Positions 1 to 9,411 of a stretch of DNA of 64,000 nt are shown piece after piece. The notes below the pieces were generated by a model, which ran no database searches, was not told the origin of the DNA, and saw only the letters and a list, made by a program, of their open reading frames with translations. Origin of the DNA: Comamonadaceae bacterium (GTDB taxonomy: Bacteria; Pseudomonadota; Gammaproteobacteria; Burkholderiales; Burkholderiaceae_C); contig JAIYBZ010000001.1 in NCBI GenBank assembly GCA_027488255.1, positions 62,001-126,000 on the forward strand, in the 5' to 3' direction. Positions within the stretch are counted from its first letter, which is position 1. The number at the start of each line of letters is the position of its first letter. The position numbers and the translations under genes are program-made.

Positions 1-291
<291 letters not shown>

Positions 292-297
292 TCGACG

Positions 298-1542
298 ATG
301 ACCCGGCGCCGCGTTGTTGTCACGGGTTTGGGATGCGTCAGCCCTGTGGGCAACACGGTTGCTGATGCATGGTCCAACCTGCTCGCCGGTCAGTCCGGTA
401 TTGGTCCGATCACCCGTTTTGATGCATCAGCCATCGCTTGTCGCTTCGCCGGTGAAGTCAAAAACTTCGATCTCGAGTCCTACATCGGTGTCAAAGAGGC
501 ACGCACGATGGACCGGTTCATCCACTACGGTGTGGCCGCGGCCACGCAGGCGATCCGCGATGCCGGTTTGCCCAGTGGCGATGCCCTGAGCGAAGACCAA
601 GCCTGCCGTATGGGCGTGGTGATTGGCTCGGGTATCGGCGGGCTGCCGCTGATTGAAGAAACCCATACCGAATACATCGCGCGCGGTGCACGTCGCATCT
701 CTCCCTTCTTTGTTCCCGCCTCGATCATCAACATGATCTCCGGTCATGTGTCGATGCGCAATGGTTTCAAAGGCCCTAACCTGTCGGTGGTCACGGCCTG
801 CACCACGGGTTTGCATTCGATTGGCGAAGCCGGTCGTTTGATCGAATACGGCGATGCCGATGTGATGGTGGCCGGTGGCGCTGAAGGCTGCGTCTCGCCC
901 TTGGGCGTGGGCGGCTTTGCCGCCATGCGTTTTTTGTCTACACGCAACGACGATCCCACTGCGGCTTCACGCCCCTGGGACAAAGACCGCGATGGCTTTG
1001 TGCTGGGCGAGGGTGCCGGTGTGATGGTGCTCGAAGAGTACGAACACGCCAAGGCGCGCGGTGCCAAAATTTATGCCGAGTTGGGTGGTTACGGCATGAG
1101 CGCCGATGCCGGGCACATGACCGCGCCCAATATGGATGGCCCACGCCGCGCCATGCTGAACGCATTGCGCAACGCGGGGGTCAACGCCGATCAAGTCCAT
1201 TACTTGAACGCCCATGGCACCTCAACACCGTTGGGTGACATCAACGAAACCAATGCCATCAAAGCCGCATTGGGCGAGCACGCTTACAAAACCGTGGTCA
1301 GTTCCACCAAGTCCATGACCGGTCACCTGCTGGGTGGCGCGGGGGGCATAGAAAGCGTGTTCACGGTCTTGGCCCTGCACCATCAAAAGGTGCCGCCCAC
1401 CATCAACCTGGACAACCCCGATCCCGAGTGCGATTTGGACTACTGTGCCCACACGGCGCGCGACATGAAAATCGATGTGGCCCTGAAAAACAACTTCGGA
1501 TTTGGCGGCACCAACGGTTCCTTGGTTTTTAAACGCATCTGA
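298..1542 (+). CDS. fabF: Beta-ketoacyl-ACP synthase II
   Basis: FabF (KAS II) condenses malonyl-ACP with acyl-ACP in the elongation cycle of fatty acid synthesis. The 414-residue product has the thiolase-fold Cys-His-His triad: C168 in TACTTGLH, H306 in [11 protein letters not shown] and H343 in [12 protein letters not shown], which match the positions usual for FabF. The glycine-rich NNFGFGGTN end is also typical. The gene follows acpP directly, and a strong hairpin 32 nt after the stop (1574-1607) could end the acpP-fabF transcript. Confidence 0.98.
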   Translation: MTRRRVVVTGLGCVSPVGNTVADAWSNLLAGQSGIGPITRFDASAIACRFAGEVKNFDLESYIGVKEARTMDRFIHYGVAAATQAIRDAGLPSGDALSEDQACRMGVVIGSGIGGLPLIEETHTEYIARGARRISPFFVPASIINMISGHVSMRNGFKGPNLSVVTACTTGLHSIGEAGRLIEYGDADVMVAGGAEGCVSPLGVGGFAAMRFLSTRNDDPTAASRPWDKDRDGFVLGEGAGVMVLEEYEHAKARGAKIYAELGGYGMSADAGHMTAPNMDGPRRAMLNALRNAGVNADQVHYLNAHGTSTPLGDINETNAIKAALGEHAYKTVVSSTKSMTGHLLGGAGGIESVFTVLALHHQKVPPTINLDNPDPECDLDYCAHTARDMKIDVALKNNFGFGGTNGSLVFKRI

Positions 1543-1567
1543 CCCGCCCGAGTCCAAGGTCGACCTG

Positions 1568-2053
1568 ATGCACAACGCCCCACCTGTGGTTTTCCCGGTG
1601 GGGCGTTTTGTTTGGGGCCGCTGGATCATGGGCGGTCTTGCGATGACCGGTATGGCCGGTTTGCTGGCGGCTTCTCATTTCCAAGGGGCACGCTTCTCCA
1701 TGGGTGCGGTCTTTGCAGTGACGGTGTTGTGGCTGGTGTTGTGCGCAGCGGCATGGCGAGTTGCCAGAATGGAATATTGGAAAACAGGGGCGCTGGCCTG
1801 GACAGGAGAAGTTTGGCTCTGGCGCGACCCCCTCAATGAGGCGTGGGAAATCAAGCTGAAGGTGGTCTGGGACAGCGGGGCAGCGATGGGCTTGATGCTC
1901 ACCCCGCAAGGCTCCCAGCGCGCAGGGTTGCGGCGCTTTGTCTGGGTGTCGCAAAGTGATTTGCCCGTGATGTGGCATGGTTTTCGGTGCGCGGTATATT
2001 CGCCACCGTTCACAGGGCAAAAAACCGTGGCTGCGGCGGACGATCTGGTTTGA
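1568..2053 (+). CDS. Small inner-membrane protein of unknown function
   Basis: The 161-residue product has two hydrophobic segments near residues 20-38 and 44-60, then a soluble tail rich in Trp and Leu. The layout of two membrane helices followed by a W/R-rich domain recalls the YgfX (CptA) family, but no diagnostic motif was recognised and the resemblance is only suggestive. The ATG at 1568 was chosen because an APPVVFPVGR-type start looks natural; this puts the fabF terminator-like hairpin inside the coding region. An ATG at 1628 would exclude it but shorten the first helix. Function is unknown. Confidence 0.6.
   Translation: MHNAPPVVFPVGRFVWGRWIMGGLAMTGMAGLLAASHFQGARFSMGAVFAVTVLWLVLCAAAWRVARMEYWKTGALAWTGEVWLWRDPLNEAWEIKLKVVWDSGAAMGLMLTPQGSQRAGLRRFVWVSQSDLPVMWHGFRCAVYSPPFTGQKTVAAADDLV
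1574..1612 (+). terminator. Terminator-like hairpin after fabF, inside next reading frame
   Basis: Positions 1574-1584 and 1597-1607 form a perfect 11-bp inverted repeat (AACGCCCCACC / GGTGGGGCGTT) around a 12-nt loop, followed by a T-rich stretch. It sits where an intrinsic terminator of the acpP-fabF transcript is expected. It also lies in the first codons of the next gene if that gene starts at 1568. The stem is seen directly; the terminating function is inferred. Confidence 0.65.
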
Positions 2054-2128
2054 GTGCTTGAATTGGGTCGACTTGCCACCATGTGTGACCCGCTGAACAG
2101 TTTTTTTGAAAAGCCCCAGGAGGACAAC

Positions 2129-3604
2129 GTGTTCCAAATCAAAGGTCAAAAAAGTGCGGCCAACTTGCTGGTCTTGGCGAGCCTGCTCGGCGGCTTGAGC
2201 CTGGCCCCTTCCGGTGTGGCAATGGCCCAAAGCGCCGCAGCAGCGGTGCTTGGCCTGCCCGATTTCACCGAACTCGTGGAACAGGTGGGGCCCTCGGTGG
2301 TGAACATTCGAACCTTGGAAAAAGCCCGCACGGCGGATGCCCGATCGGGTGGTGCTGATGAAGAGATGCAAGAGCTCTTTCGCCGCTTCTTCGGCGTGCC
2401 CATGCCCAATGTGCCGCGCCAAGCACCTCGGCAAAACCGACCCCAAGAAGAGGCACAACCACGCGGTGTCGGATCTGGTTTTATTTTGAGCTCGGACGGT
2501 TTCATCATGACCAATGCCCACGTCGTGGAGGGGGCCGATGAAGTCTTGGTGACACTGACCGACAAACGCGAATTCAAGGCCCGCATTGTCGGTTCAGACA
2601 AGCGCACCGATGTCGCAGTCGTCAAGATTCAGGCCACCGGATTGCCTGCTGTGAAAGTTGGCGATGTGAGTCGCCTGCGGGTGGGTGAATGGGTCATGGC
2701 CATCGGCTCTCCGTTTGGTCTGGAGAACACCGTGACGGCAGGCATTGTCAGTGCCAAGCAGCGAGACACCGGCGACTATTTGCCGTTCATTCAAACCGAT
2801 GTGGCTATCAACCCGGGTAATTCTGGGGGGCCGCTGATCAATATGCGCGGGGAGGTGGTGGGCATCAACAGCCAAATTTACTCCCGGTCGGGTGGCTTCA
2901 TGGGCATTTCATTTGCCATTCCCATGGACGAAGCCATGCGGGTGAGCGATCAGTTGCGCACCACCGGTCGGGTCAGCCGAGGCCGCATTGGCGTTGAGAT
3001 TGCACCGGTGACGAAAGAGGTGGCCGAGTCGATTGGTTTGGGCAAAGGCCAGGGCGTTTTGCTGCGCGGTATTGAGGAAGGTTCGCCTGCAGAAAAAGCA
3101 GGCTTAGAAGCCGGCGACATCATCACCCGGTTTGATGGCAAGCCCATCGACAAGCCGGCAGATTTGCCTCGCGCCGTGGGCAATACCAAGCCGGGCAGCA
3201 AAGTGGTTGTCACGGTTTACCGCCGGGGCGCCTTCAAAGATCTGAACATCACGGTGGCGGAAGTAGAAGCTGAAAAAGTGGCGGCTGCGGCCACGCAGTC
3301 AGAGAAAAAAGCACCGGCCAGCAACACGGCACAAGCCTGGGGTTTGACGGTCAGCGATTTGAACGATGCCCAGAAGCGTGAACTCCGTGTGCGCGGAGGG
3401 GTGCGGGTGGATACGGCCACCGAGGCGGCGGCTCGCGCGGGCATTCGTGAAGGTGATGTGATTTTGGCGATTGCCAATGCCGAAGTGCCCTCGCTGAAGG
3501 AATTTGAGTCGATCCTGGCCCGCGTGGACAAGACGCGGCCAATCAGTGTCTTGATTCGCCGCGGTGATGCGGCGCAATATGTGCTGATTCGTCCCGGAAA
3601 ATGA
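2129..3604 (+). CDS. mucD: Periplasmic serine endoprotease, DegP/MucD type
   Basis: This is a trypsin-like HtrA-family protease that degrades misfolded envelope proteins. From the GTG at 2129 the product has 491 residues: a signal peptide of about 33 residues ending VAMA-Q, a protease domain with the triad H131 (NAHVVEG), D161 (KRTDVAV) and S232 (NPGNSGGPL), then two PDZ domains. The GTG is preceded by a perfect AGGAGG at 2118-2123, which decides the start; upstream in-frame starts at 2054 and 2081 would put 16-25 extra residues ahead of the signal peptide. In related genomes mucD usually follows rpoE-rseA-rseB, which are missing here. Confidence 0.96.
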   Translation: MFQIKGQKSAANLLVLASLLGGLSLAPSGVAMAQSAAAAVLGLPDFTELVEQVGPSVVNIRTLEKARTADARSGGADEEMQELFRRFFGVPMPNVPRQAPRQNRPQEEAQPRGVGSGFILSSDGFIMTNAHVVEGADEVLVTLTDKREFKARIVGSDKRTDVAVVKIQATGLPAVKVGDVSRLRVGEWVMAIGSPFGLENTVTAGIVSAKQRDTGDYLPFIQTDVAINPGNSGGPLINMRGEVVGINSQIYSRSGGFMGISFAIPMDEAMRVSDQLRTTGRVSRGRIGVEIAPVTKEVAESIGLGKGQGVLLRGIEEGSPAEKAGLEAGDIITRFDGKPIDKPADLPRAVGNTKPGSKVVVTVYRRGAFKDLNITVAEVEAEKVAAAATQSEKKAPASNTAQAWGLTVSDLNDAQKRELRVRGGVRVDTATEAAARAGIREGDVILAIANAEVPSLKEFESILARVDKTRPISVLIRRGDAAQYVLIRPGK

Positions 3605-3845
3605 AGGCGAGGGCTTGTCAAGTGACCATGGTGTTTTTCAGGTCATTGGCCGGAATTCGGGGTTATTTGAGAGGTGGAATAAAAAAATCTGAGAAATTTT
3701 CAAAAGATTTTTAAAGTTTGTACCAACTAACTTTATTCATCTCTCATAACGAATTTGGCTAAAATCTGGGGTCTTGACCCTTCATTGATGGCATAAAGCG
3801 CAGGGGTGAGTTCACGATGCGAGATTCCAGTCCGGCGTCCACCGT

Positions 3846-3854
3846 TGATCCACA
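3846..3854 (+). promoter_or_regulatory. DnaA-box-like site (one mismatch)
   Basis: TGATCCACA differs from the DnaA box TTATCCACA at one position. It lies 38 bp before two perfect boxes in opposite orientation. On its own it would mean little. Confidence 0.35.
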
Positions 3855-3892
3855 GATGGCCCACAAGTTGTTCAGTAAGATGTTATGTGCAT

Positions 3893-3912
3893 TGTGAATA
3901 AGCTGTGGATAA
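3893..3912 (-). promoter_or_regulatory. Tandem pair of perfect DnaA boxes
   Basis: On the minus strand, 3893-3901 reads TTATTCACA and 3904-3912 reads TTATCCACA. Both match the DnaA consensus TTATNCACA exactly, in the same orientation, with 11 bp between their starts, about one helical turn. One-turn spacing of same-direction boxes favours cooperative DnaA binding in known systems. Binding here is inferred. Confidence 0.5.
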
Positions 3913-3994
3913 AAACCATGTTGCAAAGCAGCAACGACCTGCCAAACGAGTTTTTGGGGCTGTTCGAGTGGGCCAATTTGCCTACAATGAAGTC

Positions 3995-4064
3995 CCAACT
4001 ATCGCAGTTGCCATAGATTGTTGGTTCAGGGCGCGTCAACACCAGACGCGCCCTTTTTTCTTTT
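3995..4064 (+). ncRNA. Candidate small RNA or lepA leader attenuator
   Basis: A TACAAT hexamer at 3983-3988 could be a -10 box, although no good -35 is visible. Downstream, CAACT (3996-4000) pairs with AGTTG (4006-4010), and an alternative pairing CCAAC/GTTGG (3995-3999 with 4020-4024) is possible. The segment ends in a perfect 9-bp stem GGGCGCGTC/GACGCGCCC (4029-4037/4045-4053) with the run TTTTTTCTTTT. An RNA of about 70 nt would result, or a terminated leader of lepA. No known family was recognised. Confidence 0.35.
4029..4064 (+). terminator. Strong orphan intrinsic terminator upstream of lepA
   Basis: A perfect 9-bp GC-rich stem with a 7-nt loop is followed by TTTTTTCTTTT. The nearest upstream coding end on this strand is mucD at 3604, 425 bp away, and lepA begins only 40 bp later. 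This suits either a separate short transcript or attenuation of lepA. Confidence 0.85.
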
Positions 4065-4073
4065 ACGGATCCT

Positions 4074-4082
4074 TGATCCACA
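4074..4082 (+). promoter_or_regulatory. DnaA-box-like site near lepA start
   Basis: TGATCCACA repeats the one-mismatch box seen at 3846-3854. It sits 21 bp before the lepA start codon, just after the orphan terminator, and would be within reach of lepA translation or transcription signals. Confidence 0.3.
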
Positions 4083-4103
4083 AATACTTGCAGATGTTGC
4101 TTG

Positions 4104-5912
4104 ATGAATCACATCAGAAATTTTTCGATCATTGCTCACATTGACCATGGCAAATCCACGCTGGCCGATCGCTTGATTCAACGGTGTGGTGGACTCGAAG
4201 CGCGCGAAATGGAAGCCCAGGTGCTCGACTCGATGGACATCGAGAAAGAGCGGGGCATCACCATCAAGGCACAAACCGCTGCGCTCCACTACAAAGCCAA
4301 AGATGGCCAGGTCTACAACCTCAACTTGATTGACACCCCTGGCCACGTCGACTTTTCTTACGAGGTGTCGCGGTCTTTGTCGGCTTGCGAAGGTGCTTTG
4401 TTGGTGGTGGACGCCAGCCAAGGCGTGGAAGCCCAAACCGTGGCCAACTGCTACACCGCGCTCGATTTGGGTGTGGAGGTGGTGCCGGTCCTCAACAAAA
4501 TGGATTTGCCCAACGCCGATCCTGACAACGCGCGCAGCGAAGTGGAAGACGTGATCGGCATCGATGCGACCGACGCCATTCCTTGCTCTGCCAAAACGGG
4601 CATGGGCATCGAAGAGATTTTGGAGGCCGTGGTGGCCCGTATTCCACCACCCAAAGGCAACCCCGATGCGCCGCTGCGCGCCATGATCATCGACAGCTGG
4701 TTTGACAGTTATGTGGGCGTGGTGATGCTGGTGCGCGTGATCGATGGCCAATTGCTTAAAAATGAGCGCATTCGCATGATGGCCAGCAATGCCGTTTACG
4801 AAGCGGGCAGTTTGGGGGTCTTCACCCCCGCCAACGAACCGCGCCAAATGTTGCGCGCCGGTGAAGTGGGCTACATCATTGCAGGCATCAAAGAATTGCA
4901 AGCGGCCAAGGTGGGCGACACCGTCACCCTGGAAAAGAAGTTGCCCAACAATTTGGGCCCGGCTTCAGAGGCCTTGCCCGGCTTTAAAGAAATTCAGCCG
5001 CAAGTGTTTGCGGGCCTGTACCCCACCGAGGCCAACCAATACGATGCCCTGCGCGATGCGCTGGAAAAGCTCAAGCTCAACGACGCCTCGCTGCACTACG
5101 AGCCCGAAGTGTCTCAGGCCCTCGGATTTGGTTTCCGCTGCGGTTTCTTGGGCTTGTTGCACATGGAAATTGTGCAAGAACGTCTCGAGCGCGAATTTGA
5201 CCAAGACCTGATCACCACCGCCCCCAGTGTGGTCTATGAAGTGGTCAAAGGTGACGGTGAAGTCGTCATGGTGGAGAACCCGTCCAAGATGCCCGATCAG
5301 GGCAAGATGCAAGAAATCCGTGAGCCCATTGTCACGGTGCATTTGTACATGCCGCAAGACTATGTCGGCCCGGTGATGACGCTGGCCAACCAAAAGCGCG
5401 GCGTGCAGATCAACATGGCTTACCACGGCCGTCAGGTCATGCTGACTTACGAAATGCCCTTGGGCGAGATCGTGTTGGACTTCTTTGACAAACTCAAATC
5501 GGTCAGCCGGGGCTATGCCTCGATGGATTACGAGTTCAAAGAATTCCGCGCCTCCGATGTGGTCAAAGTGGACATTCTGCTGAACGGCGAAAAGGTCGAT
5601 GCTTTGTCCATCATCGTGCACCGCACGCAGGCGCAATACCGAGGACGCGCAGTGGCCGCCAAAATGCGCGAAATCATCAGCCGACAAATGTTTGATGTGG
5701 CGATCCAAGCCGCCATTGGAGCCAATATCATTGCGCGTGAGACCATCAAAGCCTTGCGCAAAAACGTGTTGGCCAAGTGCTATGGTGGCGACATCACGCG
5801 CAAACGCAAATTGCTTGAAAAGCAAAAGGCGGGCAAGAAGCGCATGAAACAGATTGGCTCGGTCGAAGTGCCCCAAGAGGCGTTTCTGGCCATTTTGCAG
5901 GTGGAAGATTGA
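4104..5912 (+). CDS. lepA: Elongation factor 4, ribosome-associated GTPase
   Basis: LepA (EF4) is a translational GTPase that binds ribosomes and back-translocates or helps initiation. The 602-residue product has the G-domain motifs AHIDHGKST (residues 11-19), DTPGH, NKMD and SAKTG, the EF-G-like middle domains, and the basic C-terminal domain with [15 protein letters not shown] that is unique to LepA. ATG 4104 gives the usual [16 protein letters not shown] start; an adjacent upstream TTG at 4101 is not needed. lepB overlaps the stop by 1 nt (TGATG), so lepA-lepB are translationally coupled. Confidence 0.98.
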   Translation: MNHIRNFSIIAHIDHGKSTLADRLIQRCGGLEAREMEAQVLDSMDIEKERGITIKAQTAALHYKAKDGQVYNLNLIDTPGHVDFSYEVSRSLSACEGALLVVDASQGVEAQTVANCYTALDLGVEVVPVLNKMDLPNADPDNARSEVEDVIGIDATDAIPCSAKTGMGIEEILEAVVARIPPPKGNPDAPLRAMIIDSWFDSYVGVVMLVRVIDGQLLKNERIRMMASNAVYEAGSLGVFTPANEPRQMLRAGEVGYIIAGIKELQAAKVGDTVTLEKKLPNNLGPASEALPGFKEIQPQVFAGLYPTEANQYDALRDALEKLKLNDASLHYEPEVSQALGFGFRCGFLGLLHMEIVQERLEREFDQDLITTAPSVVYEVVKGDGEVVMVENPSKMPDQGKMQEIREPIVTVHLYMPQDYVGPVMTLANQKRGVQINMAYHGRQVMLTYEMPLGEIVLDFFDKLKSVSRGYASMDYEFKEFRASDVVKVDILLNGEKVDALSIIVHRTQAQYRGRAVAAKMREIISRQMFDVAIQAAIGANIIARETIKALRKNVLAKCYGGDITRKRKLLEKQKAGKKRMKQIGSVEVPQEAFLAILQVED

Positions 5913-6877
5913 TGCAGTTTTTGACGTCTTTGGTGCTGGCCGCTTTTGTCGGCTATGCCGGCAGTTGGTACCTGGGCTTCATTGAGGGCAATTTTGCGTT
6001 GCTCTTGTTGATGGCCACCGTGGTCACCGGGGTGTATTGGCTGGCCGAACGCTTTTATTTCTTGCCCCAGCGGCAAAAGGCCGTGCTGCAACTCGAGGCC
6101 GAAACCGCCCAACGGCGTGCAGAGTTGAGCAAAATGGGCATCGACAAAGTCGAACCTGACAACGAAGAAGCCCGCAGCAAGTTGTTGATGCAGCCGTGGT
6201 GGTTGGATTGGACGGCCGGCCTCTTTCCCGTCATCGTGGTGGTTTTTGTGCTGCGCTCATTCTTGTTTGAGCCCTTCAAAATTCCCTCCGGCTCGATGAT
6301 TCCCACGCTGCACATTGGCGACTTGATTTTGGTGAACAAGTTTCACTATGGCATCCGCTTGCCGGTGGCCAATACCAAACTCACCGATGGTCAGCCCGTG
6401 CAGCGCGGCGATGTGATGGTGTTTCGTTACCCTCCCAAACCCTCGGTGGACTACATCAAGCGTGTGGTCGGATTGCCGGGCGACGAAGTGTCTTACCTGA
6501 ACAAAAAGCTCTCGATCAATGGCAAGCCTTTGCCCATCCAGCCTTTGCCTGATTTTTTTGACGACTCGACCATGCGGTATTTCAAGCACCGCAGTGAGCA
6601 ACTCGGGGCGAAGCCTCACCAAATCATTTTGGACGACGAGCGCCACTCTTTCATTCCCGGCGCTGACTCATTTGTGGGCCGTGAAAATTGCAATTACACC
6701 GTCGAAGGCGTGACCTGCAAAGTACCGGAAGGCCACTATTTCATGATGGGCGATAACCGCGACAATTCGCTCGATTCACGTTACTGGGGGTTTGTCCCCG
6801 ATGCCACCATCGTGGGCAAAGCCTTTTTTGTCTGGATGAACTTTGGCAACTTGAAGCGCATTGGCGCGTTTGACTGA
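5912..6877 (+). CDS. lepB: Signal peptidase I
   Basis: LepB cleaves signal peptides from exported proteins at the outer face of the inner membrane. The 321-residue product has N-terminal hydrophobic segments near residues 2-20 and 25-45 and a further one just before the catalytic domain. The nucleophile is S128 in [10 protein letters not shown] and the general base is K183 in [12 protein letters not shown]. The later [14 protein letters not shown] box is also diagnostic. The length is close to the enterobacterial enzyme. It overlaps lepA by 1 nt and precedes rnc, the standard order. Confidence 0.98.
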   Translation: MQFLTSLVLAAFVGYAGSWYLGFIEGNFALLLLMATVVTGVYWLAERFYFLPQRQKAVLQLEAETAQRRAELSKMGIDKVEPDNEEARSKLLMQPWWLDWTAGLFPVIVVVFVLRSFLFEPFKIPSGSMIPTLHIGDLILVNKFHYGIRLPVANTKLTDGQPVQRGDVMVFRYPPKPSVDYIKRVVGLPGDEVSYLNKKLSINGKPLPIQPLPDFFDDSTMRYFKHRSEQLGAKPHQIILDDERHSFIPGADSFVGRENCNYTVEGVTCKVPEGHYFMMGDNRDNSLDSRYWGFVPDATIVGKAFFVWMNFGNLKRIGAFD

Positions 6878-6884
6878 GGTGCGT

Positions 6885-7589
6885 GTGGCCACATCTTCCG
6901 CGGTTTCATCTGCATTGTCTGAGCTGCAAATCCGGCTGGGCTATGCCTTCCGCCAGACCAGTTTGTTGCAACAAGCGGTCACGCACCGCAGCTTCAGCGC
7001 CGACCACAACGAGCGCCTCGAGTTTTTAGGGGACTCGGTGCTCAACTTGTCCGTGGCCAACTTGTTGTACGCGCAGTTGTCCCGTCTGCCTGAGGGCGAT
7101 TTGTCTCGCGTACGGGCCAATTTGGTCAAGCAAGACACCTTGCACCAATTGGCCAAAACGCTCGATTTGTCGTCGGTGATGCGGCTGGGCGAGGGCGAAA
7201 TGCGTTCAGGCGGTCAAAACCGCCCCTCGATCTTGGCCGATGCCCTCGAAGCCATCATTGGCGCTGTGTATTTGGATGGGGGTTACCCCGACGCGCAAGC
7301 CTTGGTCGAGCGCCTTTTTGTCCAGGTGGACATCAAGCCCGACATGCAGGCGGTGGGCAAAGACCCCAAAACCGAGTTGCAAGAATGGTTGCAAGGCCGC
7401 AAGTTCGCCTTGCCCAAATACACCGTGGTGGGCACCTCGGGTGCCGCACACCGCCAGCAATTTGAGGTCTCTTGCGAAGTGACGGAATTGCGCCAAACCC
7501 AACAAGGCTCGGGCGCGTCGCGTCGCGCTGCTGAACAAGCAGCGGCCGCCGCCATGCTGCAGATCTTGAAATCCGAAAGCGCCGCATGA
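6885..7589 (+). CDS. rnc: Ribonuclease III
   Basis: RNase III cuts double-stranded RNA in rRNA precursors and many mRNAs. The product has the nuclease signature [13 protein letters not shown] near the N-terminus, a second acidic cluster in [15 protein letters not shown], and a C-terminal double-stranded RNA-binding domain beginning at [12 protein letters not shown] 6885 was chosen because a TGAGGT site ends 4 nt before it; an in-frame GTG at 6879 and a TTG at 6861 inside lepB are alternatives. The stop overlaps the era start by 4 nt. Confidence 0.96.
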   Translation: MATSSAVSSALSELQIRLGYAFRQTSLLQQAVTHRSFSADHNERLEFLGDSVLNLSVANLLYAQLSRLPEGDLSRVRANLVKQDTLHQLAKTLDLSSVMRLGEGEMRSGGQNRPSILADALEAIIGAVYLDGGYPDAQALVERLFVQVDIKPDMQAVGKDPKTELQEWLQGRKFALPKYTVVGTSGAAHRQQFEVSCEVTELRQTQQGSGASRRAAEQAAAAAMLQILKSESAA

Positions 7590-8650
7590 GCACCGAGAAA
7601 TCCTCCCCCCCTTCTGATGCCGAAACGGCACGCCTGCCGCAAGAGCAAGCCCAGCGCCGTCCCATTCAGATTGCGGGCGTGACCATCCAGCCGCGCGATG
7701 CTTCAGAGACAGCGTCATTGCCGGCCGAAATCGCCTCGGCGCCTGTTCCGGTGCAGGGCCAACGCTGCGGCTTGGTGGCCATTGTGGGCAAGCCCAATGT
7801 GGGCAAGTCCACCTTGCTCAATGCGTTGGTGGGCCAAAAGATCAGCATCACCTCGCGCAAAGCGCAAACCACGCGCCACCGCATCACCGGCATCCGAACC
7901 CAAGCGGCCGCACAATTTGTGTTTGTCGATACCCCCGGTTTTCAGACCGTGCATGGCACAGCCCTGAACAAATCACTGAACAAAACCGTGGTCGGCGCCG
8001 TGAGCGATGTCGATTTGGTGCTGTTCGTGGTCGAGGCGGGCAGCTTCACACCCGCCGATGCCAAGGTGCTGGCTTTGCTGAAACCGGGGATTCCGGTCTT
8101 GTTGGTGGCCAACAAGTTGGACAACGTGTACCGCCGTGGCGACATCGCCCCTTGGTTGCAAAGCATGCAAGAGCGCCATGCTTTTGCCGAGTTTGTCCCG
8201 ATGTCGGCCAAGCAGCCCAAAGACATAGAGCGGCTGCTGGGCATCTGCGAAAAATACCTGCCCGAGCAAGCTTGGTGGCATGCCGAAGACGAGTTGACCG
8301 ACCGCAGCGAAAAGTTTTTGGCCAGCGAGATGGTGCGCGAAAAACTCTTTCGACTGACCGGGGATGAGTTGCCCTACACCTCCACGGTGGTCATCGACAA
8401 GTTTGAAGAAGAGGCCGGTCGAACTGCCAAGCGCATGCTGCGCATTGCCGCCACCATCGTGGTCGAGCGGGAAGGCCACAAAGCCATGGTGATCGGTGAC
8501 AAAGGCGAAAAACTCAAACGCATTGGCACCGAAACTCGTCTGGAGTTGGAGAAACTGCTGGATGCCAAAGTGTTCATCGAACTTTGGGTGAAAGTGCGTT
8601 CGGGTTGGGCCGACGACGAAGCGCGCGTGCGCAGCTTTGGCTACGAATAA
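7586..8650 (+). CDS. era: Ribosome-assembly GTPase Era, with N-terminal extension
   Basis: Era binds the 3' end of 16S rRNA and acts in 30S maturation and cell-cycle control. The GTPase motifs are GKPNVGKST (residues 68-76), DTPGFQ and NKLD, followed by a C-terminal KH domain around [19 protein letters not shown]. The 354-residue length exceeds the usual 300, because about 55 residues rich in Ser, Pro, Gln and Ala precede the G domain. The ATG at 7586 overlaps the rnc stop (ATGA), so the long start is supported by coupling. The extension has no recognised domain. Confidence 0.96.
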   Translation: MSTEKSSPPSDAETARLPQEQAQRRPIQIAGVTIQPRDASETASLPAEIASAPVPVQGQRCGLVAIVGKPNVGKSTLLNALVGQKISITSRKAQTTRHRITGIRTQAAAQFVFVDTPGFQTVHGTALNKSLNKTVVGAVSDVDLVLFVVEAGSFTPADAKVLALLKPGIPVLLVANKLDNVYRRGDIAPWLQSMQERHAFAEFVPMSAKQPKDIERLLGICEKYLPEQAWWHAEDELTDRSEKFLASEMVREKLFRLTGDELPYTSTVVIDKFEEEAGRTAKRMLRIAATIVVEREGHKAMVIGDKGEKLKRIGTETRLELEKLLDAKVFIELWVKVRSGWADDEARVRSFGYE

Positions 8651-8661
8651 GCTGCTCGTCC

Positions 8662-9411
8662 ATGGCCACCAAGCGGATTGCAGACGAGCCAGCTTTTGTG
8701 CTGCACCGCTACGACTGGAGTGAAACCAGTCTGATCTTGGAGGTGTTCACCCGCCACCATGGTCGGGTGGCCTTGGTCGCCAAAGGGGCCAAGCGGCCCA
8801 CTTCCAGTTTCAGGCCAGTGCTTTTGCCGCTGCAACCTTTGTCATTGGCTTTTGGCGGTGACGGCGACATACGCACCCTGAAATCGGCCGAGTGGGTGGG
8901 CGGTCATGTCATGCCCACCGGTGAAGCTTTGCTCTCGGGGTATTACCTCAATGAACTGCTCATGCGTTTGACGGCGCGTGACGATCCTCACCCCCAGTTG
9001 TTTGATGTGTATGCAGCGGCGGTGCGTTTGCTGGCCAGCGGCGACCCCGAGGCCCTGCAATGGGCCTTGCGTGGCTTTGAGTTGCTGTTGCTCAAGCACA
9101 CCGGTTTGTTGCCTGCCTTGAATTCCCAGACTTTGACCCTTTCTCCGCTGTCTCCAGAAGACCGCTACACCTTGTTGCCCGAAGCGGGCATGCAATGGGT
9201 TGCAGGCGACAGCCGAAGCAGTTTGCGCGGGGCGCAATGGCTGGCCTTGCAAGCGGCGCTGGACGATCCCAGCCCCTTGGCCGCATTGCTGCGCGAATGT
9301 GCCGACTTGCTCGGGCCATTGCAGCGCCCTTTGCGCTTGTTACTCAACTACCATTGCGGCGTGGGCGCTTTGCGCACCCGCCAAATGATGCTGGATTTGC
9401 AAACCTTATGA
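8662..9411 (+). CDS. recO: DNA repair protein RecO
   Basis: RecO works with RecR to load RecA on SSB-coated gaps. The 249-residue product begins with an OB-fold ([25 protein letters not shown], here cited by position 11-35) followed by an alpha-helical domain. A long upstream in-frame extension would overlap era, so ATG 8662, 11 nt after the era stop, was chosen. The canonical four-cysteine zinc motif of some RecO proteins is not obvious. It sits between era and pdxJ, the conserved order, and its stop overlaps the pdxJ start. Confidence 0.93.
   Translation: MATKRIADEPAFVLHRYDWSETSLILEVFTRHHGRVALVAKGAKRPTSSFRPVLLPLQPLSLAFGGDGDIRTLKSAEWVGGHVMPTGEALLSGYYLNELLMRLTARDDPHPQLFDVYAAAVRLLASGDPEALQWALRGFELLLLKHTGLLPALNSQTLTLSPLSPEDRYTLLPEAGMQWVAGDSRSSLRGAQWLALQAALDDPSPLAALLRECADLLGPLQRPLRLLLNYHCGVGALRTRQMMLDLQTL

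Larger units (their letters stand above)
3605..4103. other. Long intergenic region between mucD and lepA
   Basis: This 499-bp stretch has no convincing gene. It starts with an AT-rich part (about 3660-3745), then holds four DnaA-box-like 9-mers between 3846 and 4082, a TACAAT hexamer at 3983, a short hairpin and a very strong intrinsic terminator at 4029-4064, all upstream of lepA. A frame at 3905-4144 runs into lepA and has no plausible start or domain. The parts are annotated separately. Confidence 0.7.

Noticed and set aside
3905-4144. 79-codon frame upstream of lepA
   Set aside because: It runs through the terminator and into lepA, and has no family resemblance.
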